Source of the DNA: Halohasta salina
GTDB lineage: Archaea; Halobacteriota; Halobacteria; Halobacteriales; Haloferacaceae
Direction of reading: 5' to 3'
DNA: 64,000 bases
Assembly (NCBI RefSeq): GCF_024178165.1
Contig: NZ_JAMZIE010000002.1
Coordinates: 372,001-436,000, forward strand
Part shown: in pieces, positions 44,177 to 52,909 of the stretch
How the letters are laid out: the number at the start of each line of letters is the position of its first letter
How positions within the stretch are numbered: position 1 is the first letter of the stretch
Program-made: the position numbers and the translations under genes
Notes under the pieces: generated by a model
Told to the model about the DNA's origin: nothing
What the model saw: the letters and a program-made list of their open reading frames with translations, nothing else
Database searches by the model: none

Positions 44177-44983
44177 TCAGTAGGCCTCCGGATCGAGTTC
44201 GAGGATCAGCTCGCCGCTTTTGAACGCCCGTACCAGCCCGTCGGACTCCGAGAGCACGATCGCCGTCGCGTTCGTATCGCGGGTGATCGCCCCGCCGGCC
44301 ATGTGGCGGGCCCCGAGCCCCTTGGGGATGTCGACGCCCTCGGCGGAGGGTTCGAGATAGCGGTAGGCGGAGACGATCTTCCCCGAATCCGAGATCACGA
44401 ACGCGCCATCCAGCCGCGAAAACTCCTTGAGCATCACGTTGACGATCGGATCGCCGACGTGGACGTGAGATTTCTCGAAGGGGTTGTAGCTCAGTGGGCG
44501 GGACTTGTTCATCACCTTGCCCGCGTCGCCGACGACGAACAGCGCGCCGACGGGTTTGCCCTTCTGGCCCTTCCGGCCGAGTTCGAGGGCGACCTCGAAG
44601 ACGTCGCTGATCACCGCCGGGTCCGCCCGGGAGTTGGTAAACAGGTCGTAGATCCCCGACCGCATCGACTCGTCGACCCGGACGCGGCTCACGAAGTCGG
44701 CGTCGTCGGCGAACAGCGAGCCGAAACAGGCGACGACATCGCCCTCACCGACCAGCTCGTCGTCCATCGCCCCCTCGATTCCGAACCGGATCCGGTCTTG
44801 AACGTCCGCGAAGGGGATCGGAAGCTCGACGAACGTTTCGGCGTCGACGGTGTTTTCGGGGCCAACCACCACCACGTTCTCGATCTCGCCGAACCGCTCG
44901 TAAAACGAGCCGTTCGGACCGAAGAGAAAGACAGCGTCGACGTCCGAGACGAGGCCGTCGAGCACGTCACTGAGGGAGGTCAT
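44177..44983 (-). CDS. dacZ: Diadenylate cyclase DacZ (c-di-AMP synthase)
   Basis: 268 residues. Joins two ATP to form c-di-AMP. The C-terminal DAC domain shows the D-G-A motif in SRLDGAFVISDSGKIVSAYR and the RH motif in KGLGARHMAGGAITRDTNAT. The N-terminal half is the archaeal DacZ-specific domain. In Haloferax volcanii this enzyme is needed at a controlled dose for growth and osmotic adaptation. Followed directly by mscS. A conserved TATA-like TTATATAC lies upstream of the ATG. Confidence 0.93.
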   Translation of the reverse strand: MTSLSDVLDGLVSDVDAVFLFGPNGSFYERFGEIENVVVVGPENTVDAETFVELPIPFADVQDRIRFGIEGAMDDELVGEGDVVACFGSLFADDADFVSRVRVDESMRSGIYDLFTNSRADPAVISDVFEVALELGRKGQKGKPVGALFVVGDAGKVMNKSRPLSYNPFEKSHVHVGDPIVNVMLKEFSRLDGAFVISDSGKIVSAYRYLEPSAEGVDIPKGLGARHMAGGAITRDTNATAIVLSESDGLVRAFKSGELILELDPEAY

Positions 44984-45081
44984 TGCCTTATATACATTTC
45001 CGTTGTTAATAAAGGTTTAATGCAGCGTCCGACGGACGGCAGACGCATCAGGGGTCGACGGGTACAGGTCGACAACCGGCA

Positions 45082-45153
45082 TGCGTGGATCGAACCCGAA
45101 CCGCAGTCGCTCCGCTCACTGTGTTCGCTCAGTGCGTGGGACCGGATTTGAAC
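45082..45153 (-). repeat. Degenerate 3' copy beside tRNA-Leu (TAG)
   Basis: Just beyond the tRNA 3' end, on the same strand, a shortened copy GGTTCGATCCACGCA (45082-45096, reverse) resembles the tRNA 3' end GGTTCAAATCCGGTCCCACG... at 45132-45153. The spacer is GAGCGAACACAGTGAGCGGA-like, as after the other tRNAs. Confidence 0.6.
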
Positions 45154-45216
45154 CGGCGGACCCCTACGGGACAGCGTCCTAAGCGCTGCGCCTTTTCCTG
45201 GCTTGGCTACCCACGC
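45132..45216 (-). tRNA. tRNA-Leu (TAG)
   Basis: Class II tRNA, 85 bases. Acceptor GCGTGGG/CCCACGC with discriminator A, anticodon stem CAGCG/CGCTG around CTTAGGA (anticodon TAG), a long variable arm, and T arm CCGG-TTCAAAT-CCGG. A second tRNA-Leu with nearly the same acceptor, D and T arms is at 57592. Confidence 0.95.
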
Positions 45217-45312
45217 GCAGGCTTACGTAGGCCCCAATCCCGGTAAGAAGCTGTCGTTCTCCACTGCGAAATGGCCGGAGGGTTCAATTGGCTCGGCGGG
45301 CAACCGGCGGGC

Positions 45313-45621
45313 ATGTATCGCGCACGGGACCGGCTCGAACACCGCGAGTGGCTCGACCGCCTCGACGAGGCGGGCCAGCAGCTGGACCTCGGCGAGTCAA
45401 CCCGGTCGACGGCCGGGGACCTCTTTCTCACGCACGTCCCCGACACGGAGCGGTCGAAGCCGGCGGTCGCCGCCGCGAGCCTCTACGTGGCCGCGCTGAT
45501 CGACGGCGAGGAACGCTCCCAGCCGGCGGTCGCCGAGACGCTAGGGGTCTCGCGGCTCAGTATCCAGTCGCGGTGGAAGGAGATGATGGCCGAGGCGGGG
45601 TTTCAGCCGCCGGAGTGGTGA
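45313..45621 (+). CDS. Truncated TFB-like (TFIIB cyclin repeat) protein
   Basis: 102 residues. It resembles one cyclin-like repeat of archaeal TFB: AVAAASLYVAALIDGEERSQ and then AVAETLGVSRLSIQSRWKEM, corresponding to the C-terminal repeat with its helix-turn-helix. It lacks the zinc ribbon and B-reader, so it cannot initiate transcription alone; it could modulate TBP or TFB. Similar mini-TFB proteins occur in haloarchaea. The ATG at 45313 gives the start MYRARDRLEHREWL. Confidence 0.8.
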   Translation: MYRARDRLEHREWLDRLDEAGQQLDLGESTRSTAGDLFLTHVPDTERSKPAVAAASLYVAALIDGEERSQPAVAETLGVSRLSIQSRWKEMMAEAGFQPPEW

Positions 45622-45727
45622 CTGTCGTCCGAGCAACGACTGTTGGAGCAGGCTATTCCACTGGCGTACCCACTTGACTCACAGTTCCATCGAGCCAAGC
45701 GGCATCTATTGTGATAGTACACAACCG

Positions 45728-45734
45728 CTATACA
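45728..45734 (+). promoter_or_regulatory. TATA box of the small zinc-finger gene
   Basis: CTATACA, 23-29 bp upstream of the ATG at 45757. It argues for that start instead of the TTG at 45736, which overlaps the box. Confidence 0.5.
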
Positions 45735-45756
45735 ATTGGCACTCAAACCTGACTGT

Positions 45757-45933
45757 ATGGATGATGATCCATTCTTTTGTGACGATTGCGATACGGAATT
45801 AGACCACGAGGATATCAATACCGCCAAGGACGTCCCGAAAATCGACGTTGAGGGGTTCGAGATGTTCGCGGACACAGTCGACGTCTACCAGTGTCGCGAC
45901 TGTGGCGTCGTCATCGGGTTCAACTCCGAGTAG
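45757..45933 (+). CDS. Small zinc-finger protein (mu-protein), 58 aa
   Basis: Two CxxC pairs (FFCDDCDTE and YQCRDCGVV) 35 residues apart form one zinc site in a 58-residue acidic protein. Small two-CxxC proteins of this kind in haloarchaea have been linked to growth, biofilm and motility phenotypes, but this one has no assigned role. The DNA is less GC-rich than average. Confidence 0.75.
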   Translation: MDDDPFFCDDCDTELDHEDINTAKDVPKIDVEGFEMFADTVDVYQCRDCGVVIGFNSE

Positions 45934-46032
45934 GTCCCCTCTCGGAGGGTCCGCTGTAGCCGAACGTACGAGCAAGCCACACCAGTCGACGACCGAGTGA
46001 GGCGTGTTCCAAACCGCGGCTCGGAGCCACAC

Positions 46033-46521
46033 TCAGCGCGTCGCCTCGCGGCCGGTCCGCTCCGGCGTGAGGTTGCCGTGGCGGTCGATCTCGCCGGTGA
46101 CGATCCGCGTCGACGAGATGCGCTTGCCGTCGTCGGCCGGCACGTGGTCGACGACCTCGATGGCGAGCGGTTCGAGGCCGCGCTCCTCGCGGCGGTCGTT
46201 GATGCGTTCGGCCCCTTCGACCGTCTCGGGCGAGACGACAAGCGCATCGAACCGGGGTTCGACGGCGATCCCGGTCGGCTCGCTCAGCGGCCGGATCTCG
46301 AAGCGGCGGTCGTACTCGCCGGCGATCGGTTCGAGTTCGGCCCGGAGGTCGGCCTTCCGGTCGTCGAAAGACCGGACGTAGCGCTCGACGTGTCTGGTCT
46401 CGCTTGCGAGGTCGTCGTCGGTAAGCCCGACGGTCACATCACCCAGCGAAAAGGCCCGCTCGAACAGCGCACGGTGACCGTCGTGGACGGGGTCGAAGGT
46501 CCCGCCCAGCGCGACATTCAT
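46033..46521 (-). CDS. coaD: Phosphopantetheine adenylyltransferase, archaeal type
   Basis: 162 residues. Transfers AMP to 4'-phosphopantetheine in coenzyme A biosynthesis. Nucleotidyltransferase motifs GGTFDPVHDGHRALFERAF (HxGH type) and KRISSTRIVTGEID (ISSTRI) are intact. It starts 40 bp downstream of the winged-helix gene's stop, on the same strand. Confidence 0.93.
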   Translation of the reverse strand: MNVALGGTFDPVHDGHRALFERAFSLGDVTVGLTDDDLASETRHVERYVRSFDDRKADLRAELEPIAGEYDRRFEIRPLSEPTGIAVEPRFDALVVSPETVEGAERINDRREERGLEPLAIEVVDHVPADDGKRISSTRIVTGEIDRHGNLTPERTGREATR

Positions 46522-46560
46522 ACTGCCGGGTAGCGGTCCCCGAACTTAAATATCCACACT

Positions 46561-47166
46561 CTACTCGTGGTCGTCGGCGTGGGCGTCGTCTCCGTCGGCA
46601 TCCTCGTCCCCGGCGGCATCGTCGGCGTCCTCCGCAGCCTCGGCGTCGTCGACCTCGACCTCCACCGGCTCGTCGTCGACGCTGATCGTGATGGGGCCGC
46701 CCTCCTCGTCGTCGCCGCCGAGCCGATCGTCGAGGGTAAAGACGGTGTTGAGTTCGCGCTGGACGTCGCCGACGACGCCACGGACGAGTTCGCTGGGGGC
46801 GATGGCCTCGTACTCGTAGGGGTTGTTGCCCGCACCGCTGGACTCGCGTTTCTCCCGGTGGACAGTACCCTCGTCGTGGAGTTCCGCCAGCGCCTCCCGG
46901 ACCGTACTGGGGTAGAGCCCCGTGCCGTCGGCGACCTCATCGCTGGTGCTGTGTGGGTGTTGCCGGAGGTAGACGTAGATCCGCGCCCGCGTCTCGGTGT
47001 CCAACAGCCACGCCAGCAGGTCGACGATCCCCTCATCGAACTCCGTGACTGCCCGGTCGGCCTCGGCTTCGATCCGGGCTTTCGTCTTCTGGAGTTCGAC
47101 CCGCGGGCCGTCGGTCGACTCCGCATCCGCCTCACCGTCGGTTTCGTCGTCCGGATCCGTTGTCAT
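46561..47166 (-). CDS. Winged-helix regulator with acidic C-terminal tail
   Basis: 201 residues. A winged helix occupies residues 45-120 (DLLAWLLDTETRARIYVYLR; GLYPSTVREALAELHDEGTV), with a predicted helical N-terminus and a long Asp/Glu-rich tail. This layout is common in haloarchaeal Sulfolobus-Lrs14/PadR-like or TrmB-like regulators. The ATG at 47166 is used since the open frame upstream is unlike protein. Target unknown. Confidence 0.8.
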   Translation of the reverse strand: MTTDPDDETDGEADAESTDGPRVELQKTKARIEAEADRAVTEFDEGIVDLLAWLLDTETRARIYVYLRQHPHSTSDEVADGTGLYPSTVREALAELHDEGTVHREKRESSGAGNNPYEYEAIAPSELVRGVVGDVQRELNTVFTLDDRLGGDDEEGGPITISVDDEPVEVEVDDAEAAEDADDAAGDEDADGDDAHADDHE

Positions 47167-47228
47167 AGCACCAGTACTCGGGACGCCGACGGCAAAAGAA
47201 TTTCTGTCGCCACACCGGCGACACGTCG

Positions 47229-48302
47229 TTACAGCAGCAGCGATCGACACAGCGCATCGAGCCCCGACTCGGCCATCAGTTCACGCTGGCGCTGGCTCCC
47301 ACTGGGGCGGTCGAGCAGGTCCTGAATCCCCTCGACGCCGAGCCGATCGGCCTCGCGGTCGACCACCTCGGCGAGGTCGACGACGCCCTCGCCGTCCCGC
47401 TCCAGAAAGCTCGCGTCGTGGCCGTGGCGGATCGCCCGCCACTTGTTCTCGTCGAGCAACTCCCGACGGAGCCCGTCGGTCGGCTCGCCGTCCTCGTAGC
47501 GGGCGGCGAGGTCCTCGACGAGCGCGTGGATGTACTCGACGAAGGCGTCGACGACCGCGGGATCGGACTGCCCGTCAGGGGTCCGAACCTCGACGGTGCC
47601 GTGGCCGGTGTGCGGGCGGACGTCGTACCACAGTTCGCCGCGGTCGTTGATCGAGCCGGTCTCGACCATCCGCTCTTCGAACCGCTGGAAGGCGTCGAAG
47701 TCCTCGAAGCGGGTCGGCACCCCTGTGTTGGGAAGGTTCTCGAACACCTTGGCGCGAGCCGAGGCCAGCCCGGTGTCGAACCCGTTCCAGAACGGCGAGT
47801 TGGCCGACAGCGCCAACACGGGCGAGAGATACCACCGGAGCTCGTTGGCGATCCAGACGGCCTTGTCGGCGTCGTCGACGCCGACGTGAACGTGGAGCCC
47901 GGCAGTCGTGTTTCGGTGCTGGGGATACTGGATGCGGTCGAGTTGGGCCTTATACCGCGGCTTCGTCGCGTGGTCGAGCTCCCGCCACTTTGCGGCGGGA
48001 TGGAGCCCCGCGGCGGCGATCCGAAAGCCGTGGGCCTCGGCGTGGTCGACCAGCGCCTCGCGCACCTCGCGGAGCGTCTCTCCGGCATCGGCAGGCGATT
48101 CGATCAGCGGTGTCTGGGTCTCGATCGTACACTGAAACAGCTCGTGATCCAGCCGGTCTTCGAGAATCGTCGGCGGCTCCGAGTTGTAGATCAGCTCGTC
48201 GATCCCAGAAACTGGTCGACCATCGTCGTCGACAATAAAAAACTCCTCCTCGATGCCGAGAGTTCCCATTCGGGTGAACGGCTCCGACGCGCCAGTCTCC
48301 AT
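47229..48302 (-). CDS. gshA: Glutamate-cysteine ligase, GCS2 type
   Basis: 357 residues. Makes gamma-glutamylcysteine, the main low-molecular-weight thiol of many haloarchaea, in place of glutathione. Visible are the Mg-ATP residues in [14 protein letters not shown], the HVHVGV motif, [17 protein letters not shown] and [11 protein letters not shown]. The ATG at 48302 is set by a TATA box at 48326-48333 (reverse TATTTATG), giving a leaderless mRNA. Confidence 0.92.
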   Translation of the reverse strand: METGASEPFTRMGTLGIEEEFFIVDDDGRPVSGIDELIYNSEPPTILEDRLDHELFQCTIETQTPLIESPADAGETLREVREALVDHAEAHGFRIAAAGLHPAAKWRELDHATKPRYKAQLDRIQYPQHRNTTAGLHVHVGVDDADKAVWIANELRWYLSPVLALSANSPFWNGFDTGLASARAKVFENLPNTGVPTRFEDFDAFQRFEERMVETGSINDRGELWYDVRPHTGHGTVEVRTPDGQSDPAVVDAFVEYIHALVEDLAARYEDGEPTDGLRRELLDENKWRAIRHGHDASFLERDGEGVVDLAEVVDREADRLGVEGIQDLLDRPSGSQRQRELMAESGLDALCRSLLL

Positions 48303-48325
48303 TACTCCGCCGTATGGAACGGTCT

Positions 48326-48333
48326 CATAAATA
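48326..48333 (-). promoter_or_regulatory. TATA box of gshA
   Basis: TATTTATG on the reverse strand, 24-31 bp before the gshA ATG at 48302. Confidence 0.6.
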
Positions 48334-48372
48334 CCCCTTGAAGGCGGGTCTCTCTGCGACGGTAGCCACCAC

Positions 48373-49722
48373 CTACTCGGAGACGGCAGCCCGACCATCG
48401 GCAAGCCGAGTCCGGAAGTAGGAGCCGACTAACAGGACGGTCGCGACGCCCAACAGGAGGGCGAACGCCAGCACGCCGCCCGCAAGCGGGGTCAGACCGC
48501 CACCGAGTTGACTCCCGACGAACGAGCCGGCGAGGACGCTGGCGACTGCGAAGACCGCAACTCCGCCGGCATTGAGCAGCGGTCCCGGCATGTCGGCAGG
48601 GGTCTCGGGGTCGTTCAATAGGACGAGTACGAGCGCGAGGGCGAAGGGCGTCCCGACAGTGCCGACCGCCAACACCAACACGAGCTGCTGGAGGAACGAG
48701 CCGCCGATGAACGCACCCGCCGCCGACAGCAAGGCCGTCGCCGCCAGCAGCCATCGGTAGCGGCTGTCGCTCACGTCGGTCTCCCAGCCGAGTTTGTCGG
48801 CGACGACGTAGGGCGGCACCAGCGTGTTCCCGCCGAGCGTCGAGACGGCCGCCCCGAGCAGGCCGGCGAGGAACAGCCGCTCGGCGAAGCCCCCGGCGAT
48901 CGGTTCGAGCGCCTGTCCCGCCGCGACCGCAGTCAGCCCCTCGGCGTCGACGGTGCCGAACAGCGCACCTGCGGCGACGAGGAAGGTCGCGATGCTGAAG
49001 ATCCCGAAGGCCACCAGCATCGAGACGCCGATATCGAACCGGGCGAGTCCGGCGTCCTCAGTCGTCCAGCCGCGGGCCCGGACGGTGTAGGTCTGCATCG
49101 TGATGATCGTGATGTGGACCGCGCCGCCGAGGATCCCAGCCGCGACCAGCGCCCCCTCGACACCTGCCGGGATCGTCGGTGCGAGCCCGCCGGCGGCGGC
49201 GACGATGTCCGTCGGTACGACGAAAAGCGAGACGACGAAGGCGACGACGACTGCCGAGACGAGCAGTTTCGCGCCGAGTTCGGCGATCCGGTAGCCGCCG
49301 CCCGCGAGCCCGGCCGCGAGGATAATCGCCCACGTGAGCCCCCAGACGCGGGCGTCAAAACCGGTCAGCAGCCCCGAGACGTCGGCGAGCGTCTTCATGA
49401 TGATCAGCTGGGCGAAGCCGGCGGCGAGGACGACATCCGCCACGAGGAGCCACGCCCACATCGAGCCGAGCCGGCGGTCGACGGTCGTCACGAGTCCCTC
49501 CTCGGTCGCCAACGCGAGTTTGGTCGAGAGATACTGTGCCAACGCGCCGAACAGTGCCGAAACGATCACGACCCACAGCAGGGTGTAGCCGAAGCTTGCC
49601 CCCGCGACGACCAGACTCGCCATCGTCGCCGGGCCGGCCGCGATGGCCCCCGCCAACCACGTCGGCCCGAGCGCCGAAAGCTTCTCGTTGATCGATCGTT
49701 CCGCAGGTTCCTGACGGCTCAT
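48373..49722 (-). CDS. Nramp-fold transporter with non-canonical metal motifs
   Basis: 449 residues with about 11 predicted membrane helices in the Nramp/APC fold. In canonical Nramp, helix 1 carries D-P-G-N and helix 6 M-P-H-N; here the matching places read GPATMAS and [11 protein letters not shown]. So the transition-metal ligands are missing. Substrate may be Mg2+ or another ion, as in the NRMT branch, or something else. The ATG at 49722 is used since the frame before it is unlike protein. Confidence 0.82.
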   Translation of the reverse strand: MSRQEPAERSINEKLSALGPTWLAGAIAAGPATMASLVVAGASFGYTLLWVVIVSALFGALAQYLSTKLALATEEGLVTTVDRRLGSMWAWLLVADVVLAAGFAQLIIMKTLADVSGLLTGFDARVWGLTWAIILAAGLAGGGYRIAELGAKLLVSAVVVAFVVSLFVVPTDIVAAAGGLAPTIPAGVEGALVAAGILGGAVHITIITMQTYTVRARGWTTEDAGLARFDIGVSMLVAFGIFSIATFLVAAGALFGTVDAEGLTAVAAGQALEPIAGGFAERLFLAGLLGAAVSTLGGNTLVPPYVVADKLGWETDVSDSRYRWLLAATALLSAAGAFIGGSFLQQLVLVLAVGTVGTPFALALVLVLLNDPETPADMPGPLLNAGGVAVFAVASVLAGSFVGSQLGGGLTPLAGGVLAFALLLGVATVLLVGSYFRTRLADGRAAVSE

Positions 49723-49782
49723 ACTCGGGGGTCGACTCCCGAGTGGTAAAGCGTTATTACTTGGTGTTACCACCGGCAGTAG

Positions 49783-50415
49783 TCAGCGCTTACGGGCGAC
49801 GACGGCGAGGTGATCGTCGTGGAACGGTTCGAGCCGCCGAGTGTCGACGATCTCGTAGGCGGCTGCTACCGCCTCGCGGACGTCCTCGAAGACCGTCTCG
49901 GGGTCGACAGTTACATCCTCGCTGCGGGCCTTGACCGCCAGACAGAGTTGGCCATCGTCCGCGAGAAACCGGGCGTTGTCGACGGCGACCGACGCCTGTC
50001 CGCGAGTGGCCACGTCTTGGACGAGCAGGTCGAGATCGCTCTCGACGACGTGGGCGTAGGTCTCCGGCTTCCGGGCGTCCTTCAGGAGCGGGAAGAGGTT
50101 CGGCCGCTCGGCGGCGACATCGAGCAGGTCTCGCGTCGGCCGCGGGGCGAACTCGACGGCGTAGGTCGGCCCCGCGAAGTCGGCGACGTGGCTCACGGTC
50201 GTCCCGCTGGCCGCGCCGAGATACAGGACGGAGTCGACGGCCGTGAGGTCGACGTCCATCCCGGTTTCGACCATTGCGCCGAGCTTCGAGCGGCCGGCGT
50301 CCCACAGTCGCCACTCGCCGTCGGTCGGCTCGCCGTAGACGGGTTCGCCGCGGGTCGCGAGCCGCTGTCGGCCGTCGAACTCGCGGCGCTGGATGCTCTC
50401 GGGGAGGTCAGTCAT
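49783..50415 (-). CDS. flpA: Fibrillarin, 2'-O-methyltransferase of box C/D RNPs
   Basis: 210 residues. Catalytic subunit of C/D box ribonucleoproteins that methylate rRNA and tRNA riboses guided by sRNAs. SAM motif LYLGAASGTTVSHVADF, then DLLVQDVATRGQASVAVDN and a Lys/Asp-containing AVKARSEDVTVDP, are intact. Its start overlaps the stop of the Nop5 gene by four bases, so the pair is translationally coupled. Confidence 0.95.
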   Translation of the reverse strand: MTDLPESIQRREFDGRQRLATRGEPVYGEPTDGEWRLWDAGRSKLGAMVETGMDVDLTAVDSVLYLGAASGTTVSHVADFAGPTYAVEFAPRPTRDLLDVAAERPNLFPLLKDARKPETYAHVVESDLDLLVQDVATRGQASVAVDNARFLADDGQLCLAVKARSEDVTVDPETVFEDVREAVAAAYEIVDTRRLEPFHDDHLAVVARKR

Positions 50416-51278
50416 TGGTCGCCTCCCGTGGCGTCGTCGTCCGCGCGAGCTTGGATGGTCGACATCCGGTCTTCGAGATCCGCATGGATCTCCGGGCGTC
50501 GCTCGCCGCTGTAGTGGTCGACGCGAGCGGCAATCGAGAGTTTGCCCGCGAAGGCGCGGGCCGCCGAGCCGCGGTCCTCGGGCCGGGTGCCGCTGACGTA
50601 CTCGTGGGTGTAGATGATCCCGTGTTTCGGGGAGCTCCCCCGTCCCGCGAGATGGGCGAACAATGCGTCTTCGGCTCCCAGCACCTGGACCGTGCCGCTG
50701 GGTTTCTTCGCCAGCGCCTCAAGCCCGCCGGCGAGCGCGATTAGCCGCGCAGCCAGCACGGGGCCGGCCATCTCGCTGAGGTTCGGCGCGACCTCGGGGG
50801 CCTGCCGTTCGATGAACGTCCGAAGCTCTTCGGCCTCGCCTGCGAGGTCGTCGACCCGCTCGGCCAGCGAGATCACGCGGGCTTCCAGCGGACTCTCGGG
50901 CTCGTGGTCGACCAACTGCCGGGCGGCGTCGACACCGGTACCGGCGTCGTCGAACAGCGTGCCGGCCCACTCGCCGAGTCGCTCGGCGAGTTCGTTGGCG
51001 GTTCGGGTGGCGTCGTCCATCGCCCGCACCGCGTGGAGGAGCTGTTTGTCGTCGGCCCGCTCGCGGTCGACGACGGCCGCCCGCGTGGCGGCGACGGTCG
51101 CCTCGTGGAGTAGTTCGTAGTAGTTGTCCTCGTCGGAAGCGAAACCAGCGTCGACGGCGCGTCGGGGCCAGTCGGCGGGCTCGGCGGCCGAACCCGACTC
51201 GATGGCCTCACGCGCCCCGTCGACTGATCCGGACGCAAGCCCAGTGAACCAGCCTCGGTCGGTGGTATGGTCGGTCAT
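50412..51278 (-). CDS. nop5: Nop5/Nop56-58 core protein of box C/D RNPs
   Basis: 288 residues, short as in haloarchaea. The Nop domain shows MAGPVLAARLIALAGGLEAL, KKPSGTVQVLGAEDALFAHL and PKHGIIYTHEYVSGTRPED, which bind fibrillarin and the L7Ae-RNA complex. The ATG at 51278 is used since the frame before it is unlike protein. Coupled to flpA by a four-base overlap (50412-50415). Confidence 0.93.
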   Translation of the reverse strand: MTDHTTDRGWFTGLASGSVDGAREAIESGSAAEPADWPRRAVDAGFASDEDNYYELLHEATVAATRAAVVDRERADDKQLLHAVRAMDDATRTANELAERLGEWAGTLFDDAGTGVDAARQLVDHEPESPLEARVISLAERVDDLAGEAEELRTFIERQAPEVAPNLSEMAGPVLAARLIALAGGLEALAKKPSGTVQVLGAEDALFAHLAGRGSSPKHGIIYTHEYVSGTRPEDRGSAARAFAGKLSIAARVDHYSGERRPEIHADLEDRMSTIQARADDDATGGDQ

Positions 51279-51367
51279 ACGACGCCGTTCTTTCTCAGGC
51301 AGTATATCGCTCCCCCTTTCGACTGGTGATGCACAACTACTTCCATCGGGACGGCACACAGTCGGCT

Positions 51368-51835
51368 ATGCTCTCAGAGGGCGACCGGGCGCCAACGTTT
51401 GAACTGGAAAATCAGGACGGCGGGACGGTGTCGCTGGCCGACGTCGACGGCGAGTATGCGGTGGTTTACTTTTATCCCCGAGCCGACACCCCGGGCTGTA
51501 CGACCGAGGCCAAGAGCTTCCGCGACCAGTTCGCCGCGTTCACCGACCGCGGGATCACGGTCCTCGGGATCAGCGACGACCCCGTGGCTGATCTCGCGGC
51601 ATTCGCCGAGAAACACGACCTCCCGTTCGACCTCCTGTCGGATCCCGACGGCGAGGTCGGCCGCGCATACGATTCCTACGGCGAGAAGAACATGTTCGGA
51701 CGGACGTTCGACGGCGTCTTTCGGAACACCTACATCGTCGACCCCGACGGGCGGATCGCGCGTGGCTTCGAGGGTGCCTCCCCGGACGGGCACGCCGAAG
51801 AGATCCTTGCGGCGGTCGACGAACTCCACGCATAG
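51368..51835 (+). CDS. bcp: Peroxiredoxin, Bcp/PrxQ type
   Basis: 155 residues. Peroxidatic Cys in YFYPRADTPGCTTEAKSFRD; the second Cys at +5 found in typical PrxQ is absent, so the enzyme is likely 1-Cys or uses an external thiol, perhaps gamma-glutamylcysteine. The ATG at 51368 is preferred over the upstream Met at 51326, which lies in nonconserved sequence. Confidence 0.88.
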   Translation: MLSEGDRAPTFELENQDGGTVSLADVDGEYAVVYFYPRADTPGCTTEAKSFRDQFAAFTDRGITVLGISDDPVADLAAFAEKHDLPFDLLSDPDGEVGRAYDSYGEKNMFGRTFDGVFRNTYIVDPDGRIARGFEGASPDGHAEEILAAVDELHA

Positions 51836-51865
51836 AACCCTCCGACACCGGTCGGAGTCGACCGG

Positions 51866-52909
51866 TCAGTAGCCTCGAGAGATCAGGTAGTCGGCGAGAT
51901 CGGCTAGCAGATCGCTTGCCTCGTTGTCCGGTAGCGCCTCCAGTCGCTGCTTGCTCCGTTCGGTCAGCTCTTCGGCCATCTCGCGGGCGTAGTCGATGCT
52001 GCCTGCGGCTTCGAGCTCCGCTACCGCGTCGTCGATCTCGGCTTCGGTGACCGTCTCGACGGTCGACCCATCGAGCAGGCCATCGACGTCGACGCCCTGC
52101 TGGCGGGCGTGGAGCGTAATGAGCGTCTCCTTGTTCTCGACGAGATCCGAGCCGCGCTGTTTGCCGAGCTCCTCACTCGGCACTGTCAGATCGAGCACGT
52201 CGTCCTGAATCTGGAACGCCTTCCCCGACTCGACGCCGTAGCTGTACATCGCGTCGACGACCGCCTCGTCGGCGTCCAGCAGCACCGCGGGGATCGCGGC
52301 GGCGGCACCGTAGAGGACGGCGGTCTTGCGCTCGACCATCTCCAGATACTCCTCGGGCGCGAGGTCGTCGCGGGACTCGAAGGCGACGTCCAGCGATTGG
52401 CCCTCGCAGATCTTGGTACAGGTCGAGGACAGCAGCCGCATCGCTTCGAGCGTATTGGCCGGATCGCCACCGACGTCAGCCATGATCTCGAAGGCTTTCG
52501 AGTAGAGCGTATCGCCCGCGAGGATCGCGGTCGACGTGTCGTACTGGTTGTGAACGGCTTTGACCCCGCGACGGAGGTCGTCGTCGTCCATGATATCGTC
52601 GTGGATGAGGGTAAACGACTGGATGACTTCGATCGAGACCGCCGCGGCCATCAGATCGACCTCGCCGCCGGTCACCGTCGGGAACGCCCGGTAGTCGGCC
52701 TCGCCGTCGACGTCGGCCAGCGCCTCGCCGACCAGCAGCGCGGCGGTCGGCCGGAGCCGCTTGCCGCCGGCTTCGAGAATGTATCGGGAGGCCTCGTACA
52801 GTCGCTCGGGCTCCTGTTGGGGAAGGTCGACGTCGATCGCGTCGTTGACCAACTCGCGGCGCTGGGCGATCGCCGCGAGCACCCGCTTTTCGGTCGCGTT
52901 TTGGGTCAT
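51866..52909 (-). CDS. idsA: Polyprenyl (geranylgeranyl) diphosphate synthase
   Basis: 347 residues. Chain-elongating prenyltransferase for archaeal lipid and carotenoid side chains. The first Asp-rich motif is LIHDDIMDDDDLRRG and the second FQIQDDVLDLT; GKRLRPTAALL and TAILAGDTLYSKAFE are also typical. The start overlaps the RNase J stop by one base (52909), so the two genes are co-transcribed. Confidence 0.94.
   Translation of the reverse strand: MTQNATEKRVLAAIAQRRELVNDAIDVDLPQQEPERLYEASRYILEAGGKRLRPTAALLVGEALADVDGEADYRAFPTVTGGEVDLMAAAVSIEVIQSFTLIHDDIMDDDDLRRGVKAVHNQYDTSTAILAGDTLYSKAFEIMADVGGDPANTLEAMRLLSSTCTKICEGQSLDVAFESRDDLAPEEYLEMVERKTAVLYGAAAAIPAVLLDADEAVVDAMYSYGVESGKAFQIQDDVLDLTVPSEELGKQRGSDLVENKETLITLHARQQGVDVDGLLDGSTVETVTEAEIDDAVAELEAAGSIDYAREMAEELTERSKQRLEALPDNEASDLLADLADYLISRGY

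Noticed and set aside
45736-45933. TTG start for the small zinc-finger protein
   Set aside because: The TTG overlaps the TATA box; the ATG at 45757 fits leaderless transcription better.
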